Part shown: piece after piece, positions 1 to 6,905 of the stretch
Numbering within the stretch: position 1 is the stretch's first letter
Layout: every line of letters begins with the position of its first letter
Assembly (NCBI GenBank): GCA_025455225.1
Contig: JALOMY010000128.1
Span: forward strand, 1-7,791
DNA from: Cyclobacteriaceae bacterium
GTDB lineage: Bacteria > Bacteroidota > Bacteroidia > Cytophagales > Cyclobacteriaceae
Reading direction: 5' to 3'
Length of the DNA: 7,791 nucleotides
Position numbers and translations under genes: made by a program
Notes under the pieces: model-generated
Told to the model about the DNA's origin: nothing
Database searches by the model: none
The model's input: the letters and a program-made list of their open reading frames with translations, nothing else

Positions 1-147
1 GGATTTATGCTGACTCACTTATTTCATGGAGAATCAATCTACATCCTGGTAAGTGGAGGTGTTTCCATGATAATTGCCGGATTGTTGAGCCTTCGGGTTG
101 ATGATATGGACGAGGTAGTTTTACCTTCAAAGAAACAGCCTGGCTAA
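1..147 (+). CDS. C-terminal fragment of a membrane transporter, probably MFS
   Basis: The reading frame is open from the first base of the window and stops at TAA 145-147, leaving 48 codons. The fragment has a hydrophobic run (roughly residues 11-30, containing IYILVSGGVSMIIAGLLSL) followed by an acidic and then lysine-containing hydrophilic tail ending in PSKKQPG. One last transmembrane helix followed by a short cytoplasmic tail is the usual end of a major facilitator superfamily transporter, and the Gly-rich helix fits that. There is too little protein to name a substrate or to exclude another polytopic membrane protein. It is followed by 128 bp without a gene before the lipoprotein gene. 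No convincing terminator hairpin is visible after the stop. Confidence 0.6.
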   Translation, partial: GFMLTHLFHGESIYILVSGGVSMIIAGLLSLRVDDMDEVVLPSKKQPG

Positions 148-275
148 TGAAATGACTTTCGAGACAAGAGCATTGTTAAAATTGAATAAATTCCCGGTGA
201 TAGAATAGAAGTAACCCTCTATAAATAATTTATTCCAGGCATTCATTTTGTTAGATTGCATTCAAATCTGAAATT

Positions 276-1415
276 ATGGTAATCCGTATTCTACCTTTGT
301 TCCTTTGTATTCTCATTCTGGCTTCCTGTTCATCAGGCAAAAAAGCCTATGTGCGGGGTAATTATTACGATGCCGTTATGCAATCCATCAGCCGGTTACG
401 TCAGAATCCTGATCATTCCAAGTCAAAGGAAACTTTACGAAACAGCTATCCCATGGCCGTTGAATGGTTTGAAACCGATGCTAAAAATCAAATCGAATCC
501 AATTCACCCGATAAGTGGAGAAACGCCTTGCTGGCCTATGAACAGATCAACAATATGTATGAAGCCATACGCCAGTCACCCGGGGCGTTAAAAGTTATCA
601 GCAATCCTAAGAATTATTATTCCGAAATGGGGCCGCTTAAAGAAAAGGCTGCCGAAGAATTGTACAACGGTGGCATTACTTTTCTTATGAAAGGCACGCG
701 TGAAGATGCCAAACGTGCCTACCTGCAATTTGCTGAGGCCAACAGATATGTTCCCGGCTATAAAGATGTTGTCGAATATCTCGATAAATCCAAATTTGAA
801 GCCACCACCTTTGTAGTTGTTGAACAGGTTGCTGTACCTGCCCGTTATAATTTAAGCGGTGGATTTTTCCAGGATAAAGTCGAAGAATTTCTGAATCGGA
901 ATTATCCAGACCAGGGGTTTGTAAAATTCTATACACCTCAGGCCGCTCAAAGCATGCGGTTAGCACGCACTGACCAGATTCTTCGCATTCAGTTCGATGA
1001 TTTCAGCGTGGGTAATACCACGATTCGGGAACGGGAGGAAACCGTGAAGAAGGATAGTGTAAAAGTAGGTGAAGCCAAGGTGGATGGAAAAACCATCCCG
1101 GTTTACAACACGGTAACGGCAAAAGTAACTACCATCAGAAAAGAGGTGGTTTCAGAAGGCTTATTGAGCATGATTATCGTTGATGCCAGAACTGGCGGAG
1201 TATTAACTGCACGCAAATTTCCAGGCCGTTACGAATGGTTTACCACCTGGGGCCGTTACAATGGAGATGAACGGGCATTATCGCAACAACAAATTGAAAT
1301 GTGCAGACGAAAGGAAATCCAACCGCCTGATCCGCAATCCTTATTCCTGGCTTTTACCAGTCCAATTTATGATCAGTTGATTCCTGCGATCCGGTCATTC
1401 TACCAGAATTATTAA
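276..1415 (+). CDS. Uncharacterised lipoprotein with helical-repeat-like N-terminal half
   Basis: The 379-aa product starts with a short signal peptide (basic R4, hydrophobic residues 5-16) and a lipobox L15-A16-S17-C18, so it should be lipidated at C18 and anchored in a membrane, most likely facing the periplasm. The sequence after the cysteine (SSGKKAY) has no acidic surface-export signal that I can recognise. Residues about 25-170 are rich in helices with spaced aromatic and alanine positions (YYDAVMQSISRL, AEELYNGGITFL, AKRAYLQFAEANRY), resembling TPR-like repeats. Residues about 185-379 look more like a mixed alpha/beta domain, with beta-type segments such as ILRIQFDDF and LLSMIIVDARTGGVL. 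I recognise no named family and assign no function. ATG 276 is preferred because it places the signal peptide correctly. The gene lies 63 bp before msrA in the same direction and could be co-transcribed. Confidence 0.85.
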   Translation: MVIRILPLFLCILILASCSSGKKAYVRGNYYDAVMQSISRLRQNPDHSKSKETLRNSYPMAVEWFETDAKNQIESNSPDKWRNALLAYEQINNMYEAIRQSPGALKVISNPKNYYSEMGPLKEKAAEELYNGGITFLMKGTREDAKRAYLQFAEANRYVPGYKDVVEYLDKSKFEATTFVVVEQVAVPARYNLSGGFFQDKVEEFLNRNYPDQGFVKFYTPQAAQSMRLARTDQILRIQFDDFSVGNTTIREREETVKKDSVKVGEAKVDGKTIPVYNTVTAKVTTIRKEVVSEGLLSMIIVDARTGGVLTARKFPGRYEWFTTWGRYNGDERALSQQQIEMCRRKEIQPPDPQSLFLAFTSPIYDQLIPAIRSFYQNY

Positions 1416-1478
1416 TGAATCGAAACAGAAATTCGGAAAGGTTGTAAACCATTTGAAGGGTTTAATAGTTATTGAGGA

Positions 1479-2105
1479 ATGAAGTTATTCGCAGTAATCC
1501 TGTTGATGTTTGCATCAGGTATTTCATTTACCCGGCAATCCACAGATAAAAGTATAAAATCCATGCACGATGAATTGAGTATTGCAACCTTTGGTGGCGG
1601 ATGTTTCTGGTGTACAGAAGCCGTTTTCCAGCGTGTCAAAGGCGTTGAAAAAGTAGTTTCCGGATATATGGGCGGTAAAGTAAAAAACCCTACCTATAAG
1701 GAAGTTACAACTGGCCTGACCGGGCATGCCGAGGTAATTCAGATAACCTACAATCCTTCGATAATCTCTTATGATGAAATATTGGAAATATTCTGGGGAA
1801 CCCATGATCCTACTACCCTGAATCGACAAGGAGCCGATGTTGGGACCCAGTACCGGTCGGTTATTTTTTATCACAATGAATCTCAAAAACAATTGGCAGA
1901 ATCCTACAAAAAGAAGTTGGATTCTTCGGGAGCATTCGAACGCACAATTGTTACTGAAATAAGTCCTGCATCTGCTTTTTATAAGGCTGAAGATTACCAT
2001 CAAAATTATTTTAACCTGAACAGCAATGTTCCGTACTGCACGTACGTTATACAACCCAAGCTCGACAAATTCAACAAAGTATTTGCGAATAAGCTTAAAA
2101 AATAA
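1479..2105 (+). CDS. msrA: Peptide-methionine (S)-S-oxide reductase MsrA, probably exported
   Basis: MsrA reduces the S epimer of methionine sulfoxide in proteins or as free amino acid, using a catalytic cysteine that forms a sulfenic acid. The family signature GGCFWCTE is present at residues 40-47, with catalytic C42, a second cysteine C45 and the conserved acid E47. Further family blocks are GHAEVIQITYNP, HDPTTLNRQGADVGTQYRS and AEDYHQNY, and a C-terminal cysteine C187 in NVPYC could act in recycling. The MsrA domain starts near residue 33. Residues 1-20 form a basic-then-hydrophobic leader without a lipobox, which suggests secretion to the periplasm. A shorter cytoplasmic form could start at M29 (1563), but the leader-like extension argues for ATG 1479. 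It follows the lipoprotein gene by 63 bp. The family assignment is certain; the location is inference. Confidence 0.95.
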   Translation: MKLFAVILLMFASGISFTRQSTDKSIKSMHDELSIATFGGGCFWCTEAVFQRVKGVEKVVSGYMGGKVKNPTYKEVTTGLTGHAEVIQITYNPSIISYDEILEIFWGTHDPTTLNRQGADVGTQYRSVIFYHNESQKQLAESYKKKLDSSGAFERTIVTEISPASAFYKAEDYHQNYFNLNSNVPYCTYVIQPKLDKFNKVFANKLKK

Positions 2106-2173
2106 TTCAACCCTTTATCAAAAAAAATCACCGCTTTCCAAAATTTTGCGAAACCTTTAGGAAAGTAAATCGT

Positions 2174-2211
2174 TAAACCTCGTGAGTAGAGTAATTCTTC
2201 TCATAGGTTTA
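2174..2211 (+). other. Long hairpin upstream of a terminator, possible leader RNA
   Basis: TAAACCT (2174-2180) can pair with AGGTTTA (2205-2211), TGAG (2183-2186) with CTCA (2200-2203) and AGA (2188-2190) with TCT (2196-2198), around a five-base loop GTAAT. Only a 2x1 internal loop and a T-T mismatch interrupt the stem. A second AGGTTTA copy (2211-2217) could replace the first in the outer stem, giving two alternative registers. The hairpin ends 14 bp before a strong terminator and overlaps a possible GTG-initiated leader peptide. The pairing is read directly from the sequence; a regulatory role is inference. Confidence 0.45.
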
Positions 2212-2259
2212 GGTTTAGGTAAAACAAAAAAGTCCCGGGGCGCGGGACTTTTTTGCATT
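2182..2259 (+). other. Possible branched-chain-residue-rich leader peptide (uncertain)
   Basis: A GTG at 2182 opens a frame beginning M-S-R-V-I-L-L-I-G-L-G-L-G. Six of residues 4-12 are Val, Ile or Leu and the rest are Gly or Leu, and the run lies directly before a terminator hairpin. Short peptides rich in the regulated amino acid placed before a terminator are the hallmark of transcription attenuation. The frame does not stop at the terminator but continues to TAA 2389-2391, overlapping the amidotransferase start, so as a peptide it would be unusually long (69 codons). The end given here is only the part up to just past the terminator. The next genes are not branched-chain amino acid biosynthesis genes, and no clear antiterminator is visible. 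I list it as a candidate only. Confidence 0.2.
2226..2254 (+). terminator. Strong rho-independent terminator, symmetrical
   Basis: A perfect 12-bp inverted repeat, AAAAAAGTCCCG (2226-2237) and CGGGACTTTTTT (2243-2254), flanks a five-base loop GGGCG. The GC core plus the T6 tract forms a standard intrinsic terminator. Because the A6 tract mirrors the T6 tract it could work in both directions, but no minus-strand gene approaches it. It lies 120 bp after the msrA stop and 114 bp before the amidotransferase start, so it may simply end the lipoprotein-msrA transcript. With the preceding hairpin and BCAA-rich frame it could instead be an attenuator in the leader of the amidotransferase gene. Confidence 0.85.
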
Positions 2260-2368
2260 ATAACCTTTCCCCATTTTAACCAAACCGACAAAATCATTTT
2301 AACACACAAACTAAGGCTCTATCCGGTAATTCCCTTTGATTTATTATCTTCCGTAAACATTACTGCCT

Positions 2369-3223
2369 ATGTGCCGGCTGATGGCCTATAAAGGTACTTC
2401 CATCATTATCGATGAACTGCTTTACAAGCCCCATAATTCACTTATAAATCAAAGCATAAATGCCAAGGAACTGGAGGAACCCCTTAACGGGGACGGTTTT
2501 GGAATTGGATGGTACAATGCTGAAATCAGTCATGAACCGGCCACGTTTGTCTCCTTGAACCCCGCCTGGAGTAACCGGAATCTCAAAAACCTGGCCCCCA
2601 AAATTAAAACCAGTTGTCTCGTGGCTCATGTGCGGGCCGCCAGCGTGGGTGAAGTATCCGAGGCCAACTGTCATCCGTTTCAATACAAAGAACTTCTGTT
2701 GGCTCATAACGGAGGTGTTGAGCACTTTAGCCGAATAAAACGCAGTCTCCGTTCACAACTTTCCGATGAATTATACAATTGGATTAAGGGACAGACAGAT
2801 TCAGAACACATCTTTGCTTTTCTTATTAATCGGTTAATAAGTGATCATCCTTCAATTACGCCTGACTCCGTTACCGAAGCATTTGAATTCACGTTCAGTT
2901 ACATCAAGCAATTGATGTCGAACTATGAAATTAATGAAGATGCTTACCTGAATATGGTTATTACCAACGGTCATTTTATTGTGGCTACCCGGTATGTAAC
3001 CAATCCGAAAGAAGAGCCCTTAACCTTATATCATTCAGAAGGCAGCCGGTATGTAGTTGAAAATGGAATTACTCGAATGGAAGCTCCTAAAGATAATGAT
3101 CAGGCGGTTCTTGTTGTCTCCGAAAAACTAACCAACGATAATCACTGGACGTTAATCCCTAAAAACCATTTCGTTATCGTGGAACCCGATCTGAATGTCC
3201 GTATTAAACCTATTAAAGCGTGA
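2369..3223 (+). CDS. Class II glutamine amidotransferase (YafJ/EgtC-like)
   Basis: The 284-aa protein is an N-terminal nucleophile amidohydrolase-fold enzyme of the class II glutamine amidotransferase family. After removal of Met1, Cys2 of MCRLMAY would be the catalytic nucleophile that hydrolyses glutamine. The conserved blocks are present in order: NGDGFGIGWY (residues 40-49), HVRAAS (87-92, glutamine-binding Arg89), NCHPF (100-104) and HNGG (113-116, oxyanion-hole Asn and Gly). The domain fills the protein with no synthetase or isomerase domain attached, as in YafJ and EgtC proteins, so any acceptor reaction would need a partner or differ from classical transamidation. The start is fixed by the need for Cys at position 2. 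There are no ergothioneine genes beside it, so an EgtC role is not supported. lhgO follows after 54 bp but has its own likely promoter. Confidence 0.9.
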   Translation: MCRLMAYKGTSIIIDELLYKPHNSLINQSINAKELEEPLNGDGFGIGWYNAEISHEPATFVSLNPAWSNRNLKNLAPKIKTSCLVAHVRAASVGEVSEANCHPFQYKELLLAHNGGVEHFSRIKRSLRSQLSDELYNWIKGQTDSEHIFAFLINRLISDHPSITPDSVTEAFEFTFSYIKQLMSNYEINEDAYLNMVITNGHFIVATRYVTNPKEEPLTLYHSEGSRYVVENGITRMEAPKDNDQAVLVVSEKLTNDNHWTLIPKNHFVIVEPDLNVRIKPIKA

Positions 3224-3230
3224 GCCGGAT

Positions 3231-3261
3231 TTTGTACGCATAGACATCTTGATTAGCTTCG
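3231..3261 (+). promoter_or_regulatory. Bacteroidota-type promoter for lhgO
   Basis: TTTG at 3231-3234 matches the -33 element and TAGCTTCG at 3254-3261 matches the -7 element TAnnTTTG with one mismatch. The spacing between them is 19 bp, as expected for the Bacteroidota primary sigma factor. Transcription would start around 3265-3268, only about 10 nt before the GTG start of lhgO, leaving almost no room for a ribosome-binding site. The promoter starts just 7 bp after the amidotransferase stop codon. Confidence 0.55.
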
Positions 3262-3277
3262 CACAAATTCGATTTTT

Positions 3278-4477
3278 GTGAAATCTGATGTCATTATTGT
3301 AGGTGGTGGAATTGTCGGTCTTGCTACTGCACACCAACTCCTTAAGCATAATCCGTTACTTAAGATTACCCTGTTGGAAAAAGAAAATGCCCTGGCAAAA
3401 CACCAGACTGGCAACAACAGTGGTGTTATTCATTCCGGGCTTTATTATAAACCCGGAAGCCTCAAAGCAAAAAATTGCATACGCGGCTATCACTTATTAG
3501 TGGACTTCTGCCGTGAAAACTCCATTCCGTTTGAACTCTGCGGTAAAATTGTTGTTGCAACCGAACAGGAGCAACTTCCTTTGTTGGAAAATTTGTTTGT
3601 TCGCGGCCAGCAAAACGGATTAACCGGCCTTACGAAATTATCCGGTGCAGAATTAAAAGACTATGAACCCCATGTGGCAGGACTTGCCGGGATATTTGTT
3701 CCCCAGACAGGTATTGTAGATTATTCCAAGGTTGCTGAAAAATACGGTGAGCTGATCCGTAATGCGGGCGGCTTAATTAACCTTGGCCAAAAAGTAATAG
3801 AGATTAAAATCAGCAATCATTCCGTTCAGGTTATTACGGAAAAAAATACATACGAAACACGTCTCCTGATTAATTGTGCGGGCCTATACTCTGATCATAT
3901 AGCCCGCCTCACCGTTCCGGATTTAAATGTTAAAATAATCCCGTTCCGCGGAGAATATTACAAACTGAAAAAAGAAAAAGAATACCTCGTAAAGAATCTG
4001 ATTTATCCGGTACCCGATCCGAATTTCCCATTTCTTGGTGTTCATTTTACCAGAATGATGAAAGGCGGAGTGGAAGCGGGACCTAATGCAGTACTCGCAT
4101 TTAGCCGTGAAGGTTACCGGAAACGGGACATCAACATCAAAGAATTGACTGAATCACTTACCTGGCCGGGTTTTCAAATGGTTGCTTCGAAATATTGGAA
4201 CACAGGATTAGGTGAGATGTATCGTTCATTTTCAAAAACTGCATTTACCCGGGCTTTACAAAAACTAATTCCGGAAATACATGAAAATGACCTGGAGGAT
4301 GGAGGTGCCGGTGTGCGGGCCCAGGCATGCGATCGCACAGGCGGATTGGTTGATGACTTTTTAATCCTCGAGCAAAAACAAATAATCAATGTCTGCAACG
4401 CTCCTTCACCTGCAGCCACATCCTCACTTTCCATTGGGGAAACCATTAGTCAGATAGCTGAACAGCATCTTAACTAA
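3278..4477 (+). CDS. lhgO: L-2-hydroxyglutarate oxidase/dehydrogenase, FAD-dependent
   Basis: This enzyme oxidises L-2-hydroxyglutarate to 2-oxoglutarate with FAD, clearing a side product of 2-oxoglutarate-reducing dehydrogenases or a lysine/glutarate breakdown intermediate, and usually passes electrons to the membrane quinone pool. At 399 aa it has the normal family length. The Rossmann ADP-binding motif is VGGGIVGLATA (residues 8-18) with the ribose-binding acid E34 in LLEKE. The family-typical stretch HQTGNNSGVIHSGLYY covers residues 42-57, and near the C terminus are GGAGVRAQACDRTGG and the FAD-contacting NAPSPAATSSLSIG. GTG 3278 is chosen because the Rossmann strand starts three residues later and a promoter lies just upstream. 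The gene converges on the RidA-family gene with a 25-bp gap and no obvious terminator between them. Related DadA-like oxidases differ in the NSGVIHSGLYY region, so the call is firm. Confidence 0.93.
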   Translation: MKSDVIIVGGGIVGLATAHQLLKHNPLLKITLLEKENALAKHQTGNNSGVIHSGLYYKPGSLKAKNCIRGYHLLVDFCRENSIPFELCGKIVVATEQEQLPLLENLFVRGQQNGLTGLTKLSGAELKDYEPHVAGLAGIFVPQTGIVDYSKVAEKYGELIRNAGGLINLGQKVIEIKISNHSVQVITEKNTYETRLLINCAGLYSDHIARLTVPDLNVKIIPFRGEYYKLKKEKEYLVKNLIYPVPDPNFPFLGVHFTRMMKGGVEAGPNAVLAFSREGYRKRDINIKELTESLTWPGFQMVASKYWNTGLGEMYRSFSKTAFTRALQKLIPEIHENDLEDGGAGVRAQACDRTGGLVDDFLILEQKQIINVCNAPSPAATSSLSIGETISQIAEQHLN

Positions 4478-4502
4478 ATTAGATATTGCATCGGGTTACC
4501 GG

Positions 4503-4886
4503 TTATTCCTTAATGGCGCTTGCTTCGATTTCAACCAGGTATTCTGGAGATATCAGGGCACGTACTTCAACCATGGTTGTGGCAGGTTTTATTGCTCCAA
4601 AGAATTCCTGATGAGCCTTCCCCACTTCTTGCCACCGGCTGATATCCGTCACAAAAATGCGGGTTCGCGTTACATCGCTTAATTGGAATCCTGCCTCGTT
4701 AATTACCCGTTCCATTTTACCAAGAATAAACCGGGTTTGCTCAAACATATTGTCTTTACCGACCAGCTTGCCATGCTCGTCTACAGCCACAGTACCGGTA
4801 ACCTCCAGTTGATTATTAACCAATACAGCCCTGGAGTATCCTACAATATCCTCCCATTTGGCACCGGTAGAAAATTTCTTTCGCAT
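4503..4886 (-). CDS. RidA/YjgF family enamine-imine deaminase
   Basis: RidA-family proteins form trimers and hydrolyse reactive enamine/imine intermediates, such as 2-aminoacrylate released by PLP enzymes, to the keto acid and ammonia. At 127 aa this is full family length. The substrate-binding arginine is R109 in VEVRAL and the C-terminal acid is E121 in VEIEASAI. Y17 and the TGT turn (30-32) match the positions of Tyr17 and the Ser30-Gly stretch of E. coli RidA. The residue two after the arginine is Leu111, not the Cys of archetypal RidA, and the Asn of the loop is not evident, so this is probably a Rid-family paralogue and not RidA proper. I leave the symbol empty for that reason. It starts at ATG 4884-4886 with only weak Shine-Dalgarno likeness, and is divergent from the rhodanese gene across 199 bp. 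Confidence 0.9.
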   Translation of the reverse strand: MRKKFSTGAKWEDIVGYSRAVLVNNQLEVTGTVAVDEHGKLVGKDNMFEQTRFILGKMERVINEAGFQLSDVTRTRIFVTDISRWQEVGKAHQEFFGAIKPATTMVEVRALISPEYLVEIEASAIKE

Positions 4887-5026
4887 TCGTTCACTCGATT
4901 TTTACGGCATCTAATTACCAGATTTTCGACCAGAATTGAAAGTATATTCGGTGCATCAAAATCAATAGACACCATCCGTTCGGTTGTACATAAAATAGGA
5001 TTAAGAAAAACACCCATGTGTTGCAC

Positions 5027-5057
5027 TTGATGGATTATTTGATAATGTTTTCATTTG
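5027..5057 (+). promoter_or_regulatory. Candidate promoter for the rhodanese gene
   Basis: TTG at 5027-5029 and TTCATTTG at 5050-5057 (one mismatch to TAnnTTTG) are 20 bp apart, matching the Bacteroidota promoter layout. Transcription would begin near 5061-5064, about 23 nt before the ATG. The rest of the 4887-5085 divergent gap shows no clear minus-strand promoter for the RidA-family gene. Confidence 0.4.
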
Positions 5058-5085
5058 CACTGAACCTACTCTACTAAACCAGATC

Positions 5086-5403
5086 ATGAAGGAAGTTACT
5101 GTGCATGAATTAAAGAAAGCGATGGTTAATCAAGAAAACGTGCAGTTGATCGATGTTCGTGAACTTCATGAAAATCAATTCTCCAACATTGGTGGCGATC
5201 TCATTCCCATGGCCTCCATACCTTACCAGATTGAGCGTATAAGCCGGGGTAAAATGACTGTTTTCTATTGCCGGAGCGGGGGGCGCAGTGCCAATATAAT
5301 TCAATGGCTTGAAAACAATTATGGGTTTCAGAACCTTTACAATCTGAAAGGTGGATTGCTTGCCTGGCAAAAAGAAATTGATCCGGATTTAAAAGTATTT
5401 TAA
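5086..5403 (+). CDS. Single-domain rhodanese-like sulfurtransferase
   Basis: Rhodanese domains carry sulfur as a cysteine persulfide and pass it to an acceptor. The 105-aa protein is one complete rhodanese domain: the N-terminal strand and CH2A-like LIDVRE block at residues 21-26, then the active-site loop C62-R63-S64-G65-G66-R67-S68 with catalytic C62, and the C-terminal NLKGGLLAWQ block (about residues 86-95). There is no signal peptide or membrane segment, so it is probably cytoplasmic. The physiological sulfur donor and acceptor cannot be read from the sequence or from the neighbours. Its TAA stop (5401-5403) overlaps the stop codon of the convergent symporter gene. Confidence 0.92.
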   Translation: MKEVTVHELKKAMVNQENVQLIDVRELHENQFSNIGGDLIPMASIPYQIERISRGKMTVFYCRSGGRSANIIQWLENNYGFQNLYNLKGGLLAWQKEIDPDLKVF

Positions 5404-6782
5404 TTAAATCGGTTTATTGGCCACAACAGACTTCCAATAATCATGGTTACCAGGCTTATTCCTAATGCTGGAACCAAAGCTGGAATTTCAAGTGGGAAGT
5501 ATTCAAAATAGATCCACGTAACCATACCTGAAATCATTGAAAAAATTGCTCCAACTGCACTTCCATTTTTCCAATACATACCCAGGGCCATGGGTATAAA
5601 AAGAGAAACCAGGCTGAAAATTGAAGCGCTTCCAACCAATTCATAGATATTTGATTTCAGGCATGCCATAATCGTAGCAATTAAACTGATCAGAAGAATC
5701 GATAGCCGGGTTAACAATAGAAAATGCTTGTCGGTGGGTTTATTTTTCATCAATGGCCGAATTACGTTTTCAGATAATACAGCGGCAGGTGCGAGTATAG
5801 AAGAACTTGTTGTACTCATGATTGCTGAAAGTAAGGAACCAAAAAATAAGATTTGTACCGGTAACGATGTATGGGCAAGAACCATGTTAGGCAAGGTCAA
5901 TTGCTCATCACCATAAATCATTTCCGGATAGAGGTGCTTGACGCATAAACTTATAAAAAGTGGAAGCAGAGCAATCGTAAGGTAAAAGGCTGCTGCGTAA
6001 TAACAGGAACGAACAGCAATTTTGGGAGAACCAGAAGACATCACACGTTGAAATATATCCTGAGAAGGTATGGAGCCCAAACCGAGAACTGACCAGGCAG
6101 CCAGGTAAGTCACAATAGAAACTGCATTGAACTCGGGAAAAAATCGGAAATTCTCTGACGGAACAGATTGAATAACTTCACTAATACCGCCAGCCTTTAC
6201 AGACAAAATATAAGCCAGGACAGCTAATCCAACAATAATGATGATGCTTTGAATGAAATCCGTAATGGATATCGCCCACATACCGCCTATAAACGTATAT
6301 ACTGTAACCACTGCCGCATTGGCTACAATTCCTTGCCAAACCGGAAGACCGGTTACAACATTCATGATTAATCCGAGTGCAACCAATTGCCCGGCTATGT
6401 AACCGAAATAAGAAGGAACCATAAAGATACTGGCAATCAATTCGGTCTTATGTCCGTATCGTACCCGGAAATAGTCGCCTAGGGTGATCAGGTTCATGGA
6501 GTACAGTTTCCGGGCAAAGAAGAATCCAAATAAAAAAAGACATAAGGCTGCTCCGAACGGATCTTCGATCACGGCATATAATCCTCCCTTGAGGAACTCC
6601 GAAGAGGCACCAAATACAGTTTCAGAGCCAAACCAGGTAGCAAACAGGGCAGCGGTACTAAGCACGATGGGAAGGCTACGTCCCGCTAACATAAAATCGT
6701 TGGAACTCCTCACATTCCGGGAAGCCCATATACCAACCAGAATGGTAAGGAGAAGGTAAATTAGAATTGAAGCCAGAAGCAA
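5400..6782 (-). CDS. Sodium:solute symporter (SSS family), substrate unknown
   Basis: The 460-aa protein has about 13 hydrophobic segments, the topology of the solute:sodium symporter family (PutP, SGLT). Helix 1 covers about residues 2-20 and is followed by SSNDFMLAGRSLP, a typical SSS junction. Other family blocks are ATWFGSETVFGASSEF, TLGDYFRVRYG and GGMWAISITDFIQ. SAIMSTTSSSILAPAAVLS carries the Ser/Thr pair that lines the sodium site in PutP-like carriers. It should sit in the inner membrane and take up a small solute driven by sodium; nothing nearby identifies the solute. The start is odd: the best in-frame start is TTG (6780-6782), with an in-frame TAA 12 bp upstream and the next Met only at residue 31, after helix 1. 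Removing one base from the CCC at 6783-6785 would join it to an ATG at 6802-6804, so an indel or sequencing error is possible. Confidence 0.92.
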   Translation of the reverse strand: MLLASILIYLLLTILVGIWASRNVRSSNDFMLAGRSLPIVLSTAALFATWFGSETVFGASSEFLKGGLYAVIEDPFGAALCLFLFGFFFARKLYSMNLITLGDYFRVRYGHKTELIASIFMVPSYFGYIAGQLVALGLIMNVVTGLPVWQGIVANAAVVTVYTFIGGMWAISITDFIQSIIIIVGLAVLAYILSVKAGGISEVIQSVPSENFRFFPEFNAVSIVTYLAAWSVLGLGSIPSQDIFQRVMSSGSPKIAVRSCYYAAAFYLTIALLPLFISLCVKHLYPEMIYGDEQLTLPNMVLAHTSLPVQILFFGSLLSAIMSTTSSSILAPAAVLSENVIRPLMKNKPTDKHFLLLTRLSILLISLIATIMACLKSNIYELVGSASIFSLVSLFIPMALGMYWKNGSAVGAIFSMISGMVTWIYFEYFPLEIPALVPALGISLVTMIIGSLLWPINRFN

Positions 6783-6841
6783 CCCACAGCAGATTTAATG
6801 ACATATAAAGATTGCCATAATTGTGGGAATGAAAAACCACC

Positions 6842-6901
6842 AAAAAAGAAAAACCCCCAGAATCCTTGATCCTGGAGGTTAATCCTGTCTATAGTTGGCT
6901 T
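6842..6901 (-). ncRNA. Candidate small RNA, copy 1 of 3
   Basis: On the minus strand the predicted RNA begins with the 15-nt block AAGCCAACTATAGAC (plus positions 6887-6901), identical to copy 2. A six-base gap then leads to a 13-bp hairpin (arms 6868-6880 and 6852-6864, loop of three bases) followed by TTTCTTTTTT (6842-6851), a standard intrinsic terminator. The stem contains two G-U pairs that exist only in minus-strand RNA and would be A-C mismatches on the plus strand, and the T tract is present only in this direction. The expected transcript is about 60 nt and ends 60 bp before the symporter start, so it could be an independent sRNA or the attenuated 5' leader of the symporter mRNA. I see no open frame worth calling inside it. 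Confidence 0.6.
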
Positions 6902-6905
6902 GATT

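Noticed and set aside
243..250. TCATTTTG as a -7 element for the lipoprotein gene
   Set aside because: It has one mismatch at the important second position and no TTG 19-21 bp upstream.
1524..2054. 176-codon minus-strand open frame opposite msrA
   Set aside because: It lies fully inside the unmistakable msrA gene on the other strand and its translation has no recognisable family or start context.
2182..2391. Full 69-codon open frame from GTG 2182 overlapping the amidotransferase start
   Set aside because: It reads straight through a perfect terminator hairpin and ends inside the amidotransferase gene; beyond the first dozen codons it has no protein-like character. Only the N-terminal part is kept, as a leader-peptide candidate.
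5009..5022. Inverted repeat AACAC/GTGTT between the divergent genes
   Set aside because: A five-base stem is expected by chance at this density and has no T tract or matching promoter position.
4841..5026. 61-codon minus-strand frame upstream of the RidA-family gene
   Set aside because: It overlaps the RidA N terminus in another frame and shows no domain or signal features.
6484..6759. 91-codon plus-strand frame inside the symporter
   Set aside because: It is antisense to conserved symporter segments and its composition is that of a mirror frame of a membrane protein.
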